From assembly GCA_035610835.1 (NCBI GenBank), contig CM069452.1, positions 23,937,121 through 24,001,120 on the forward strand: DNA of 64,000 nt. The letters run 5' to 3'. How positions within the stretch are numbered: position 1 is the first letter of the stretch; each line of letters opens with the position of its first letter. The notes under the pieces were generated by a model. The model was not told the origin of the DNA. It did not search any database and saw only the letters and a program-made list of their open reading frames with translations. Shown piece by piece: positions 1 through 15,100 of this stretch. This DNA comes from Ophiura sarsii. Taxonomy: Eukaryota > Echinodermata > Ophiuroidea > Amphilepidida > Ophiuridae. The position numbers and the translations under genes are program-made.

Positions 1-111
1 AGAGACCACTGACTCTGCGTGCTGTACAAGACAACATTCTAGAAGGTGAAGAGAAATATGACCTGACCATTGTATCTGTTACCGAAGATGCGGAAATATC
101 ACCAGTGCAAG
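1..111 (+). CDS. ADGRV1: ADGRV1 exon 1 of window (5' cut by window edge)
   Basis: It encodes the last part of a Calx-beta unit, including the acidic DNILEGEEKYDLTI signature in which the Calx-beta fold binds calcium. Donor gtaggt follows position 111. The frame starts at base 3. Confidence 0.85.
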
Positions 112-3100
112 GTAGGTGTTAGTTCTGTTTAGACACAAGCTTTTTAGCTCACCTCTGTATAAATGAAGTCTGTCAGTATTCTTTTCCCTTGCACTCAATG
201 CTGTTGAAACCACCTCACCATAAATCTGGCTTATACCCAACTCCCTGACACCTTCAAGGCAAACCAGCATTGGTGTGTCATGATCAGAAAATGGAAACTT
301 ATCTTAATTGCTTTTCAGTGTACATTATTCTACATTCTTATATAGTGGGTGTGGTTTGAGATGTCAGCAGGCAATTTGATTGGCTTTTGGCCGATTTTCA
401 GCCGACACGCCCATACATTATGAGACAATGGTGCATAGTTTGGGGCGGGGTTTAATTCATTCGAAAAATAATACCTTCAGCGCGTATGATCAACGCGTCA
501 TCGCGTTAGCGTGCCCTACACAAAGTCGCCGCCGTATGTGTTGTGGGTATAACGCAGCGATGACAGATGCGTGTTTGCTAAAGAACGCAATTAATTTGAA
601 GCAGGATGTTGGAAAACAGCTCGCTGGATTCGCCGATTTTATAAAGGGGGAAATTTGTTGTTGTTTGTTTAAAATAAATCTAACAAACTGCGTTATTTTA
701 TGATAAAAGATCAAAATAACCAATAAACTAAATAAGAATGAGAATAAAACATAGTTCTTAGCTGTTTTGCTATAGACGATGGTCTTATAATGTATAGGCT
801 GTACATATTTGTACACGGTGCACATTTCCCCTTGTGTATTGTGTAAAGTGTACATTTTTTATTTCCAATTTAGAAAATATGTCACCAGAAGTGTAACATA
901 GAAGTCCTTATAGATTTACTGATATCAGAGTTAGTACCAATAATATAATTGTGTCCCCTTTTACTATACCCACAGGTACAGCTACTGTTGTGATACAAGC
1001 AAACCAAGGCTCATCTGGTATAGTATCAGTACTACCACAATCTAGGGATGTGCTGGTAGGGGAGCCAACAGAAGACCACGATGGAACAGTCATATTACAG
1101 TAAGTTGTGTCATATAAAGGAGAAGATTATGTAGGCTGACATTTTCACCCTTTTGTCCCCCCCCCTCCCCGAAAAGGTCATTATATTGCACAAATATATT
1201 TCCTTTCTCAACATTTAAAGTGAATGAATGAAATGGACTAAATAGGTAAAACAAAGTGCACAAAATAGTCACCTACACAATATTTTAAGTTTGCTTTGAG
1301 GCACAGCCAGTTCATTTTTCAATAGATCTAAACACTATTCACTTATGCAGACACATGCATTGGCTTTAATAATGTCAATATTTGTAAATCAGGGTTGTTT
1401 TCAATCACAAAATGCCTCTGCTAAAAAAAAACCTAAATTCAATGGATAGGTGAAAAATGGATCAATTTCGTAAAGAAAAAATATTTTCAATTCTGCTAGC
1501 AAATATGATTGTATAGAGTATAAAAAAATGAATTGATTTATCAACCTGAACTGTATTTGTATATTTCAGCTTAACTCGTGGTGCTGGCATTTTTGGTCGG
1601 GTAACCGTCAACTGGCAGATGACACCTCGTGATGAAACCACATTCCAGCTGACATCGGGAACCGTTATATTTGAAGATATGCAACAGAATAGGACCATTA
1701 TGCTGCAGGTAATAATATGCGGATTGTAGGAAAAGATTAGTATTGGCGTGTTTACAGTTGTATTTCTGTGTAGTAGATCCAGTTAATCTGCAAACAGTGA
1801 AAGAGCAAATAATTTTATTTTGAATTTTTGAATTTTGTTTACATTTTTGAAATATTTTGAAAAAAATTGAAGAATATTTTTGAAATCTTTTGAATTTTTT
1901 GATTTTTTTTTGACAATTTCAAAAATAATTCATCAAAATGTCCTTTATCTTTTCTAAAAGAACAAAATAAAACAAAAATGGCTGACTGATCGACCCTATC
2001 TGAGAGGTCCACAGGGTTCTTTTTGTCACCTCAGATCTATTCTACAGACGTTTGTAGACAAGCTTTTTTACTCATTCTGCAATCTTGCTTATTGTATTAT
2101 CATTCCAGACAATTGATGACCAAATACCAGAGCTTCCACAGACCTTCACCCTACAGTTATCCTCTATTACCGGTGGTGCTAGCATAGATCCTAACCCGGA
2201 TGCGAACCAGGCATCTGTGACGGTAGTTGCCAGTGATAATCCCCGTGGTATATTTGAGTTTGCTGGTACTCCAGAGGTTACAGTCAATGAGGATATCAGA
2301 CAGGTAGGATTAATACTGTAAAACCAGAAATGTTCGTGTGCATTTATATGTCGCTAATTTTGTGAGGTCTCGAAAGTGTCATGCTGCGAATATTTTGAAT
2401 CAACCTTGTAGCAGTGCTTTGCAAAGTTACACAATGTAACTCCAAAGTTTACATTCACAAAATGTTCATGCCCTGAATTGGGCCAGTATTGCTGATTCGT
2501 GAAATTTTTAACTTGCGAACATTTTATGGTTTTACATTCTAATAATACAATTTCTGATATACACAAAGTAAACAAGATTGTTCCTAAAAGATACACATGT
2601 ATAAACATATAAAATATTCAAGTTGAGTGATCCTTTTTCAAATATAGTTTCAAAACATTTCTGGTCTGAAAGATCTAAATGGGCCAATTGTTTGATTACA
2701 TATATTCACTCATTTGCTCACCAGGTAGTGTCTCTGTACACATTATTATACGCCTCTTTACCCATTTGTCTTTCATTAGGTGCGGTTATCAGTTTTGCGT
2801 AATGCTGGCATCTTGGGTGATGTACGTGTCTCCTATACCACCCTACCAATTTCAGCCTTGGAGAACATAGACTACACTGCAACGACAGGAGGTAGGTTAA
2901 ATTTGACCAGATTTAGTCATGGTTCTCTATTTCTAAGATGCTATTGTCTGGCTTCCTGCCTATGTGAAGCAATCAAGCGGAATGAGTCGGATGTCAGGAA
3001 TATTGATTTTGAGTTCTAGGTAAAAAGAAGTGACAAATTCTCATGTTTTAACTTTGTTTTCTCAGTTGGTATTGTTTGTAACTTAAAACTAGACATTTAA

Positions 3101-6100
3101 TTTTAGTGGGGTTTGGACCACTAAATACTGTAGTATTTTCCACTAAATGATCATATCAATATCAAAATTAATAAATGCAGACATGTGACTCATTTCGCTT
3201 GATAACGTCACATATTTTTCTAAGGATATAGAGCAATATTCTGATAACAATTTACAAAGTTGCAGTTAGGTTACATATCACTGGATTGTTATACAGATAT
3301 TGTCAGAATAATACCTCTAGGGATTCAGTTATTCATTTCAAATTTTAAAAGTAACTTGGGGTAGAAATACCTTGTTTAAAACTTACACAACTTCAAACAT
3401 ATGCAGCACATATGCAGTTATAATATTGCAATATTATTGCAGCACACAATTTGAATTGAAAACAAAATGTGATGATTAATTTACAATGTTGTTCTTATTT
3501 CAGAGCTTATCTTTAGCAATGGCATAGATGAATCCTTTATCACAGTGCCCATACTACCTGATGATATCCCAGAAGGACCGGAATCATTCAATGTCAATCT
3601 CACTAATGTCAGGCTGGCAACGGCAAGGTTAGTAGTAGTGTTACCAACTTGAATAGAATATGGGATGCAATCTATAATGGGTTTACATGTATAGCAGAGC
3701 TTAAGGGAAAATAGGACTGATGGTAATGCTAACTGATGTAACGCTCGCAATGCAAAAGGTTTGTAGTAGTGTCAACAACTTGAATTGAAAGTATAAAAGT
3801 GTACATGTTTTTTTTAAATTGTGATCTGACATGGGTTATCTCTCACATCTGTAAAAGAGTTGTGATCTGATTCTATACCCACGAAATGAACCCTGAAACT
3901 ATATTAGCATTAGTTTTGACATTGTAACTTGCACTTGGTTGAGGTACAGCCTTTGGCTAAGGTATTCGTCAAAATTACATTTACACAAATTCTGAGGAGC
4001 TACTAAACCAGAATTATTGAGTTCTGTTATGAATTGCCACTTCTATGTATTGTTATCAGAACTTTCATCAATTTTGTATCATTTTTTACGACAGAGATGG
4101 TGATTTTGACGTGTCCTCAAATGGCCTCCAGCTTGACATGCCCCCTATCCTTGGCCCCATGTCACTCAAGACTGTTACCATAGAGAGGAATGATAATGCT
4201 GAAGGAGTGATTGAGTTTGCTCATGGAACACTCTTTGAAGGTAAGCCAAGGCCAGCAAAATAAACAAGAACATTCACATTTGTATACATCATATTTTGTT
4301 GTGGAATATTTTCTTATTGCCCATTGATCAGTGTGGTAAAAAGAGTTAGACCGGGTCTTTAAAGTTAGACCTGGTCTAAGTGAAATTTATTCATGCCTTA
4401 AAAGCTGTTTTCCTCTGCATTTTTATGAGATATGTTGTGCTATTTTTTAACTTTGCATCCAAATCTTTACAATTTGTTAGCTAATTTGGGAAGGAAATGT
4501 AATTAAAGGTGTGCATTTTACAAAACTAAAATCCACTTAGACCAGGTCTAACTTTAGACCCAGTCTAACTTTTTGTGCATACGGACCCATGTGTTTATTA
4601 TGACAACTATTTGTTTTAGAGTAATCTGAGAGCACAGTTATGTTTAAGTGGGGTGTATATTCAAAATTGTAATCAAAATATATTGTATTTCTCCATTCTC
4701 TATTTCAGTACAAGAAAATATTGGAATTGCCAGAATCCCTGTTGCTCGGAGTGCCGGCACCTTTGGTTACGTCACAGCCAAATTTCAGTCAAAGAACGTG
4801 ACAGCTTCTCCAGGAGGAGTAGATTATTCTCTAACCGATGGCGAGGTCATCTTCTTAGCCGACCAATCATTGGCTTACATCACCATACCAATCATTGATG
4901 ACCAAGTCAAGGAATTCTCTGAATACTTTGAGATTGCCCTTACCGAAGCAACAGGTGGCGCTGTTTTGGGTACAAATAAAACCGCTACAGTGGTTATTGC
5001 GAAGAGTGATGGACCGGATGGATTGATTAGTTTTGGAGCGAGTAATTTGGATCGGATTATCCCTAATCCTGCTGCTAATCGGGATATGGACTTCACAATT
5101 GAGCTGACGGGTGGCATGGATGAATATCTCACAGGAGCTGAGGTAAGCTTTGATAGATAACAAAAATACAAACATTAAAATGTATACATGTATTGATAGT
5201 TTTATTTCTTGTTATATTGGGGTGGGGGCGGGGGTCTTAGTTCATTTATATAGATCCTAAACCAAACACTAAATGTGGCAGTGTGGGCAGACAAAAGAAC
5301 TATAGACATGATGTTTGTTCTTTCGGACAGGTGTTATTGCATATGAAGAGTACTAGTTCAGCTTAGGTATGCTCCTTTGCCTTTATAAAAATTCAATCAA
5401 ATATTTATATAACAATTGATTTGAATCCATACACTGTATGAGGATGTTGTGCTGACTTTGCAAGCTACTTTGGTCAAGGAGTCCATAAAAGATACTACTT
5501 TCCCTTATCAACATGATGAAATCACCATAAGCTTACAATGATAACTTACAATGATGATAACTTAACACTTTCCACACGGCTATTATGTTACCATATACAA
5601 AACAGATTTTTCAGAAACCTCTCCCAACTTTCAAAGTCTATCTCAAGATTTACTGAACCAATACTAGGCATAGTTGTACTTATTTCAATGCATTTCACAT
5701 GGTGATTCCAAATATGGTAATAAAATTCAACAATTTTGTCATTTTTGAATAATTTTGTGACATTTTGGAATGTCGTCTGTAGATGCCTGCCGCGTGGAAA
5801 GTGTTAACAGATAATTAACATTTTGTGTTTTTATTTGCTTTTTAAAGATTCGTTGGAGAATCTTAGGTCCCAACTCAGAAGATGTCTTGCAAACACCAGA
5901 AGACATCTCTACTGCAGCTGGACAACTTCAAGGCTCTGTGATCTTTGCCGGGAGTGAGCGTGGATCCAAGGGTTTTACTCTAAGGGTCAAGCCATACTCT
6001 GGACCAGAAGTACAGGAAACTTACATTGTTCAAATCTACCAAGTGGTCGGTGCTGGGGAAATCAATAATCTGGCAGATAAAGCTAGTCTCACTGTAAGTA

Positions 6101-9100
6101 GTTCTTAGTATTTATGTTTACTGAATAACATATGGCAGGTGGTTTCCCAGGACCACAATTTTTCAGTAGAGCCTAAAGCAAAGCAATATAGCCTTGAAAA
6201 AAAGATTGTTTTTGAATTTGTCTGGTACAGTGCTTAAGAAATATGGGGAGGAGAGATCTTAAAATGCAAATTTGAAAACGAAAAAAATGTGGAAATAGCA
6301 CAAATTTGAAACATGCTTTTAAAAACAGAATTTATGTTGCAAATGGTGGCTTATGGTGGCTTATGCTAAAATGTATGTCCTGAATTTACAGATGTTGTAA
6401 TTTGTTGTCTGAAGTGCAAATTGTTCTTTATGAATACTGATTTTTGTTTTGTTATTCATTGTGCAGATCTTGAAATATGGAGATCCAAATGGTGTTGTAC
6501 AGTTCTATGCCGACTCTGTCCAGCCGAGATACTTTGATGAACCATCCGATAGAAGCCCATCAACCAGGGTGGCTTTCCCTATTAGACGTAGTCAAGGAAG
6601 CGTGGGAGATATCACTGTAAGCTTATTTTACTCTTATGTTTCAGAATCTCAAGGCTAATGTTAATTGAATGTCTCAGAATTTTATTTAAAATATTCAATG
6701 ATTTATGAATCTTATGTTAAATCTTCTCACAGAATATATTTGTCACTAGATAGGCAAACCTGAGGATATATTGAAGCAAAACATAAGATTCAAGAATTTA
6801 ACATAGCATTGTTGAGATTTCTATAACTGTTAGTTATATGACACATTTTTCAAAACTGCTGCAATATGGACACATTGATTGATACAAACATATACAAAAA
6901 CTAATTAAGCTAAAGTTGCTTGCTTCCCTATCATGCTGTTATTTGGCAAAACATTTAATAAGGCGGCAAAAAAACAAAAACCTGTTAACACTGGTGGATG
7001 GACTTTTCAAATAAGGTAAGTTAGTCAGGATTGTTTTTCTTCGTTAGATGCTGCCTACACTTATGGATTTTTAATATGCAAATTCAAGTATATATTTGGA
7101 TATGTTTTTATTTTGTTTAAATCCAATAATTTATTTAGAAAAATGGAATTGTTCAAAATGTTAAGGAGAAAGATTAAAATTGACAAATCATAGGCCACTT
7201 TGGGCAGTATAATACTGTAAAACCACTTAATTTCATGAGGGATTTAATTTCGTGAGGGATGTGAATTCGCGGAATTAATACCCTTGAAACTGACAATTTT
7301 GCAGTGAAAGTAACAGGTACATTTCTAGATTCGCGAAATTATAGCCTGCTAAAAAAACACATAATTTTAAATTTGCGAAATTAAGTATCCGCGATATTAT
7401 AGCGTTTTACAGTAGTACTTTTGCATCATCAAATGTTCATGTATTGGTGTACCACTCTCCCACTCTTCACAGGTATTGTGGGAAGCAAGAGATGATTTGG
7501 GTCATGTGATCTCATCAGACGTGTCACCAGCCAATGGAAGCGTAGCTCTCCAAGACGGTGTCGCCCAATCACAGATCATGCTGAATATCTTGTCAGATCT
7601 TGAGCCAGAATTACTGGAACGGTTTTCGCTTGTGTTGACCAGGGTGATTGGTGGCGCTGAAATTGATCCACAGCTGAATGTGTCTACGTTTTACATCAAG
7701 TAAGTGAGGTTTGGTTCACCTGTCTAGTTATAGATTTAAAAATCTATGAAAAGGTTGAGCATTTTGAAGAATTTTCTTAATTTGTATGAATAAAACATTC
7801 TCTAAGAAATGTTCTTGTTATTAAGGATACAATAAAACATTGTTTTCTGGTATATATGGTATGAAGGATTCCTTGTGTAAAAGAATATACACTAGCCTAA
7901 CAGTCGTATGTGTTAAAGTTGACACACTTTCAAATAGTAATATTTTAATACGATTTTGGCAGACCATAATTAATGACAGATCTGATGAAATTTTATAAGG
8001 GGAAAAAAATGGACAATAACTGAAAGATGCACACAGGGAGTGTAAATTTCAAATGGGGTTACCTGCATGGGTGACTCAATACCTTTTCTACCTAATGTAC
8101 CAATCTTCATCTTTTCTTGTTCAGTCCTAACGATGATCCCCACGGAGTATTTGCAGTAAATGGAGATAACCAAGCTATACGGATAGCAGACGACAATAGG
8201 CGATATCTACTCATTAATGTGTCGCGATTGGCTGGAACTGACGGAGATGTCAGAGTCAAATGGGGACTTGTTTATAATGATGTAAGTATGCATGCGCTTG
8301 AAGTCATTACAGCAATTCCTTTGACATCATATGACTATAATCAAAACAAATAATTGTCGATCATAGCATCATAATCTGAGCACTCGTGATCCAAAGGTTG
8401 CACTGCATTCCAAAACAACAGGCGCACCAGCCGTCACAATATGCACCAGACATCAGTTGCATGGGACCCTGATAGCATCGTGACGCTATGATCGACAATT
8501 ATTTGTTTTGATTATAGCAACTATTCATTGTGAAAGAAGCTTTATCTCCAAAGCATTTATTGTGTATCGTTGTTAAGGAGCTGAAAAAGTATAAGGTCAA
8601 ATATACCTTGAGGTCTTTTGTGAAAGAGTTCAGGTATGCAATACATTCCTATATATCCAAAATATCAGCTATATATCTTCCTAAAATCATTTCGATGTAG
8701 AAACTTTTTATTGCAATATTTACTCTGTGTGTTGATATATCTATTTGTGATTTTCTTTTTTCTTTCATCGCAGGGTATTACTGGTGCATTTGTACCTAGC
8801 ACTGGAGAAATGATTTGCAGAACCGGAATGCAATATGTAAGTGTTCCACAGACAAGCAATGATTCCTGTATAATACTTATTAGTCTTTGTTCATTAAAAT
8901 GTCTCTAGTGAAAGATCTTTTCCAATTAATCAGGCCTCATTACATAGCCAAATGATTTTGATAGCAAAGGGCGGCAACTCTGTGTTATACGCACAACGCC
9001 TATGCCAGCAACCTTTGTGTAGGGCCTGCTTGAACGTCTGTTTAATGTAATGACCATATGAACTAAATATATGAATTAAGCCCTCCTAAAATCTATATAC

Positions 9101-12100
9101 TATTGTCTCTAATATAAAGTGCATATCAGCAGAAAATCAGCCCCAAAACAATCAAATTGCCTGTTGATATCTGACACCACAGTCACTATATGGATAATTC
9201 ACCGCTACTTGTAGCATCCAACAGACACCTTTCAGGTTTGACATTTTACATGGGTAATGAGAAAAATATGGACTTTCTCATACTGAAATCTCAGTTTTGA
9301 AGGGGAAAATTGAGTGTGATCTTTTCACAGACCTTTAACTAGCCCTTGAGTTGACAACATATTGGAGGGACTTTAACATACTCATATTCATACAATTTCA
9401 ATGCTGTTAAACATCAATTTTGTTGCTTTTGTTTTCAGTGTACAGATGAAGTGTATTTGCTGAATAATAACAAGTTCCTGGAGAGAGATACAACATTCAC
9501 AGTAAACATCACCAACCTAGAGTACATGGGACCACCAGATGGTAAGAAGTATTTCATTTGATTGTGACAGAATACAATTACTGATCACTTATATAGTTTA
9601 ATCAGTCCCAAATTTGTGAGAAATATTCGGTTTTTATCTCTCTGCGTGCAAAAGTAATCCAAGTGTATGTGCAAGATTATGGACACACGTACACATTGTT
9701 TTGGCCGCACGCATGTGTCAAGCATATGATACACGGTGCAATTGTTGCCCATATGCGCGCCCACGTTTTTCTGTATTCATTCACTGCTGTTATGAGGCTT
9801 CGCCAATTTGGAACTGTTCAAACTATAGGGACAACACAAATTCATGTCACAAAACACAAGCTTATGATGATTGACATTGTTTCAACTGACGTAATATTGT
9901 TTTACTTTTTTGTTATTAGTTACGGTAGAACCAGTCATATTACCGGGAAGTGAGACTGCCCTCATTATTGTGCCTCAAGAAGCAGCAAATTCATTGGTTG
10001 GATTCAGAATGGAAGATACCACTTTGGATGAAGGTAAGAATGATGTCCTGAATTTAAGCAGTGTCGAATCTTTTTGCCCTGCACTTTTCCATCTTATTAA
10101 AATATTTTTCCTTTTATTTTCCTTTTTAAATAATTAGAAAGGCTTTCACAATTGGAAAGGTTAACAAGTGCACTGTTGGATTACTGTATTGATCGTCAGA
10201 ACTGGCCCATCAGGGCTCCTTATGAATTCTGGCAAAAGCTTGTCCAATTAAGTTTCCGGTTGGTTGGTTGGTTAATTTGGTATGTATCTGTCATGACTGA
10301 CAACTCGTGACTTTAGTGATGACATGCCATTTCTGTTGATCCTCAGCCAGTTGGGAGATGTTAAAGGAGGTTGCCCAACCAGGGATTTTATTCTGTCAAG
10401 TCAAACCATCTTGATTTTGGCCGGCCTGGTCTATGTGCTCCCTCGATCTTGCCCTGCATAATATAGGTAGTTTCCTTAGCATCTGGCAATATGACCAACG
10501 TAAGAGAGTGTTTTGGAGTTTATCAGCCCTAGCAGTCTTGTCTTCATACCAACCTCCTGAAGCACACTTGCATTGGTTCTCTTCATGGTCCAGTTGATTC
10601 TTAGCATCCTGGACCAACACCACAGTTCAAACGCATTGATCTGGTTTCCGACGGTGTACTCGTTTAAACCTTTGTACTTGTTCATTTTGAAAGTCAGTTC
10701 CCCTCAGATATTTTATGATGCATGATCATTTTAATTTAAAATATTTAAATATAACATCTTTGTCAATATCGAGGTGACTATAAATAAATAAATGCAAAAC
10801 AAATTCGTATCCTTGGTCACATTTTTATTTATTTGCCTTTTTTATATATATATGCACTAATTGTTTTCATTTTAGGTCAAATTATTATGAAATGTATTTG
10901 TTTTCACAGAATCCTATGATGTGACCTTGATCGTTGAACGTATTGGATCATATGGAACGCTGTCTGTACTATGGGAAGATGGTTATGCAATAGGAGAGGT
11001 GCCTGATGGTTACTTTGAGGGAATCATATCACCTGTAACGGGATCTATCTCTATGGCACATGGACAGGACAGAGCTATGTTACCTATAATAGTAAGTATT
11101 GGTATATTATTAAATACCGCAACCAACATTCGGTATCGTAACAGGCAACATTTTTGTGCTCAGATTCTTTTTGGAATTCTAACCTTTGAAATATTCTTAG
11201 CAGGTTGTAGTACTCATGGAACAAATACTGTAAAACACTTTAATTTCACGAATTTAAAATTACTATTATTACTATTTTAGCGGGCATTTAATTTTGCAAA
11301 TCTGGAAATTTTACCGTTACTTTCCACGCAAAATTGTCAGTTTCGCTGGAATTTAATTTCACAAATCCACATCCCTCATGAAATTCGCACAATTAAATCC
11401 CTTGCAAAATTGAGTGGTCTTACAGTAGCAAATCTTATGAAACTCTTTACACTGGATGTCAGTTTCACGTAGATGCGCAACATGCATGAAAATAAAACCA
11501 TTGAAAAAATGTACAGTAGTATCCTCCTTCAATTCCAACTCCATCTGCGAGGGCTGATCTGAATATCTTATTGATATTTATGTACACATTTCTCTTATTT
11601 TGTTTTTCTGAATTATTAACATCTTTTTATTTCATGTCCAGTTAAATCCTAGTGGAAGCTCCAGTGAACTCTTTGTCGTTCACCTAACGGATGCGCAGAG
11701 TCCTGCAGCTGGTGGCGCTAGACTAAATGATGCTCTCACCACTGTGGAAATAGACCCTTACGGCATCATTGGATTTGCTTCTGATTCTCGGAATGTCAGA
11801 GTTCAGGAGAATGATAAGCAGGTATGAACTAAGAATAATACAAACAGTCTATATATGGATGGGTATCTAAAAAGAGTATGAATTCTATATGAAAACCTGA
11901 TTTTACACCATTGCTGTATTTTGAAAGTAATTTTCAAGGAAAATTTGAACTTTTAACAGTTAGTTTTAATAATTTTTTTATACAATTCATTTGCCAACAT
12001 TTGCCTCACCTGATTTCTTGAAAATGTTGTAAATGTTTGGCCAATGAATAGGTGACACCACATTTCTGATGTTTGATGTTTAAACACTATGTAAAGACTT

Positions 12101-15100
12101 TTGGCAAGACAAAATCAGCGCAAATGACACAAAGAAACTTGTTGACACATATTCACACAATTCATCTTCCACTAAACCAGGAGATTTTGTTTTTAATGAA
12201 AAAACACCACCCAACTTCCCCACCCATCTTTGGATGGCATATATCCATAAAAACATAACATTGCCTTACCTGACTTTTATGATATCTTATTAATATACCT
12301 GTCTGCAGATTGAACTGACAGTGGAGAGAGCAGTTGGAACCTACGGAAGTATCCTAATATCCTATCAAACCCACGCCTACACAGCGCTTCCAGGTCACGA
12401 CTATGTGGATATCAAGAATGGCGCCCTCACAATGAATGCTAAACAGAAGACGGCAAAGATACCGGTGTATCTATTGGAGGAAGATGAACCTGAACTTGGG
12501 AAGATATTCTATGTGAATATTACAGGAGTAGAAAGAGTTCCTAGGACATTTAAATCAGGTATGTCTATTTTAACCATAGCGTAATTCAAATACTTGTTGG
12601 GTTTTGTAGAACGTACAAGTGTAAGACACCCCATGCATTGGGTATCACATGCACATATGAAATGTTCAACAATTCAGGAAAATTGGTGTTGAAACACTGA
12701 GCTCTTTTCTCCGCTAATATCCCACATTTAGGGACCATTTTCAAGCGCTGGTTTTTGCAACAAACTTGTATGTACAGCTTGAACTATCTACTAACTCATG
12801 ACTCAGGATGAAACGGGGGATTGATTTCAACGAAGTCCTCAAATACTTGAGCTGTGCGGTGACCATTGCCATGGTTGTATCTATTTAATTACAATATTGT
12901 GTTTTATTTTATTGGTGATATTTTATTGCACTGATTTCTTGTATTATTTTACAGTTATGAGTCCAAGACTGAGCTCTATGTATGCCATCTCAGAGGTGTT
13001 GATTGAGGGTAGCAATGACCCCTTTGGTGTACTGAGCATGACGCCTGACCTTATCCTGACTCCTGAGAGTGACACAGGAAGCTGCAAACACATAGGACTG
13101 ACTATTCAAAGAACAGGTAAATTATACAAAAGATTTGTCTAGAAAGCATACGGTAGAGTTTGTGTAGGGAACACTTTTTAAATTATTTGTCTGTTTTCTT
13201 TCTTTTTCCCTTGAAAAAACCCTGTAAAATCAAACATATCTGTAAAAAACTTGCCATAGTTTGACAAGCCAAAACAATTATTTTCGTCGGTATTCATTTA
13301 CACATGAATATTTTTCTACAAAAATGGGTCGGTCGGGCCTGTAGAACATTGATTCTTTTTTTCGTTGCCTTACTACACCTTGTACAGAGTGATACAGCAA
13401 TTGGCGTGGCTTATTTAACACTTTCCACAAGGCTATTAGTTATACCATGTACAAATTATTTTTTCAACTTTCAAAGTATATCTCAAGGATTACTGAACCA
13501 ATACTAGGCATGTTTGTACTCATGTTAATGTATTTCTCATGGCGATACCAAATATCGCAATGAAATTTAATTATTTTGACATTTTTGAAACATTTTGTGA
13601 AATTTTGGAATGTCGTCTGCAGACGCCTGCCGTGTGGAAAGTTTTAAGAAGCACACCTTGAGTATATTATTGTAAGTGGGGTACCAGCATTGGTGCTTAG
13701 GTCCACTGAGTTCACCACTTGTTTCTCAGAGCCATTGGTAAACTCTCTGATAGGGACATACTTAAAATTAAAAGGATAAAAGATGTGTTAAGCCAAATGA
13801 ATAATGGCTGTGGTCTGAATTTGGCAAATGAAAATAATAACTAATCTTTACCAGACTGTACTCTGGCAACTTCAAGACGCTTATTAATGTCAATGCAACA
13901 TTTAGTGATTGCAGATTAATTGTGTGTGCAAGTTATGACATGATGCTATGTATTGGCGTGATTATATATAATTGCAGCATTATTTACTGAAAATGCTGCA
14001 TCTGAATCTATCTCTAGAAGTATTATGTCAGTGCACACAGTGAGGTTATTTATAATTTAGATATGGCTAATTCAATACACAAATATATGTTAATGTGTAT
14101 TTTGCTCATATAGGTGGTTCCCATGGAGACGTGAGCGTAACTGTGCGTACCGTTGGTGGAGGTGAATCGTGGCAGGATGATATCATAGGGGAACCATCCA
14201 ATGTAACTAATACTATCGACCAAGCTCTTGCTAACAACATTATGGAGCCACATGCAACTGTGAACCAGGACTATAACCTGATCGACATGCCTGTTACGTT
14301 TGCGGTAAGCATAATATAAATAAACAACTTTTATTTTGTTCTCCGTTTTAGTGATTTTTTTTCTTCTTCAAATTAAAAGCTGTCTTCTAGTGAAGTTATG
14401 GTTATGGTAAAATGAATTGTAATTTGAATAGCATATTATAATATTAAGTTTTCGACCGTGAAAATTTTGATTTTAAATTTTTTTCATGTTTAATTATCAG
14501 TAAGAATTATAAATAACAAAGACACTTAACAATTAGTGATGGTTTTATAAAAATTGAGTTTATAACATACAAAATTGAGAATACGAGGTAGGTTATCACA
14601 AAAGATATTAATTTTGTTTGTAAAATTATAATTGTTTTGTTCATTTTGTTGCTGTTGTGAGAAATTAAACCCACTGATGATTTGGTTATTTAGTGCAATC
14701 ATTGTATTTGCATTGCTTATGTCTTTGTAGGATGGTGAGAGAACTCAAGCAATCAATGTGATTGTATGCGATGACACTGAGCCTGAACCCAATGAGCTAT
14801 TCTTTGTCTACCTGGAGAATCCTCAAGGTGGTGTAAGGATTGCAGAAGGACAGCCAGATGGAGGACTCAAGGTAGATATGAAGATGTCAATTGATGGAAT
14901 CAAGGTTTAGATGATGGCTTATGGATCAAGTATCACATACTTACTCTTAATACCAAATTCAGTTGGGGATCTTGTTGGCTTATATTGACAATCATATACG
15001 TGGCTGTCAACTGTGATCTATGTGTGCCACATGAGAAATGTGATATACACATGAAAAGTTTCAAAAGATGGTTAATCTATTTTGATTTCCAATTTGAAAT

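Noticed and set aside
490..855. 121-codon minus-strand frame as a gene
   Set aside because: It lies in a dispersed repeat within intron 1, has no recognisable domain, and no homologous frame is kept in the second copy at 8937.
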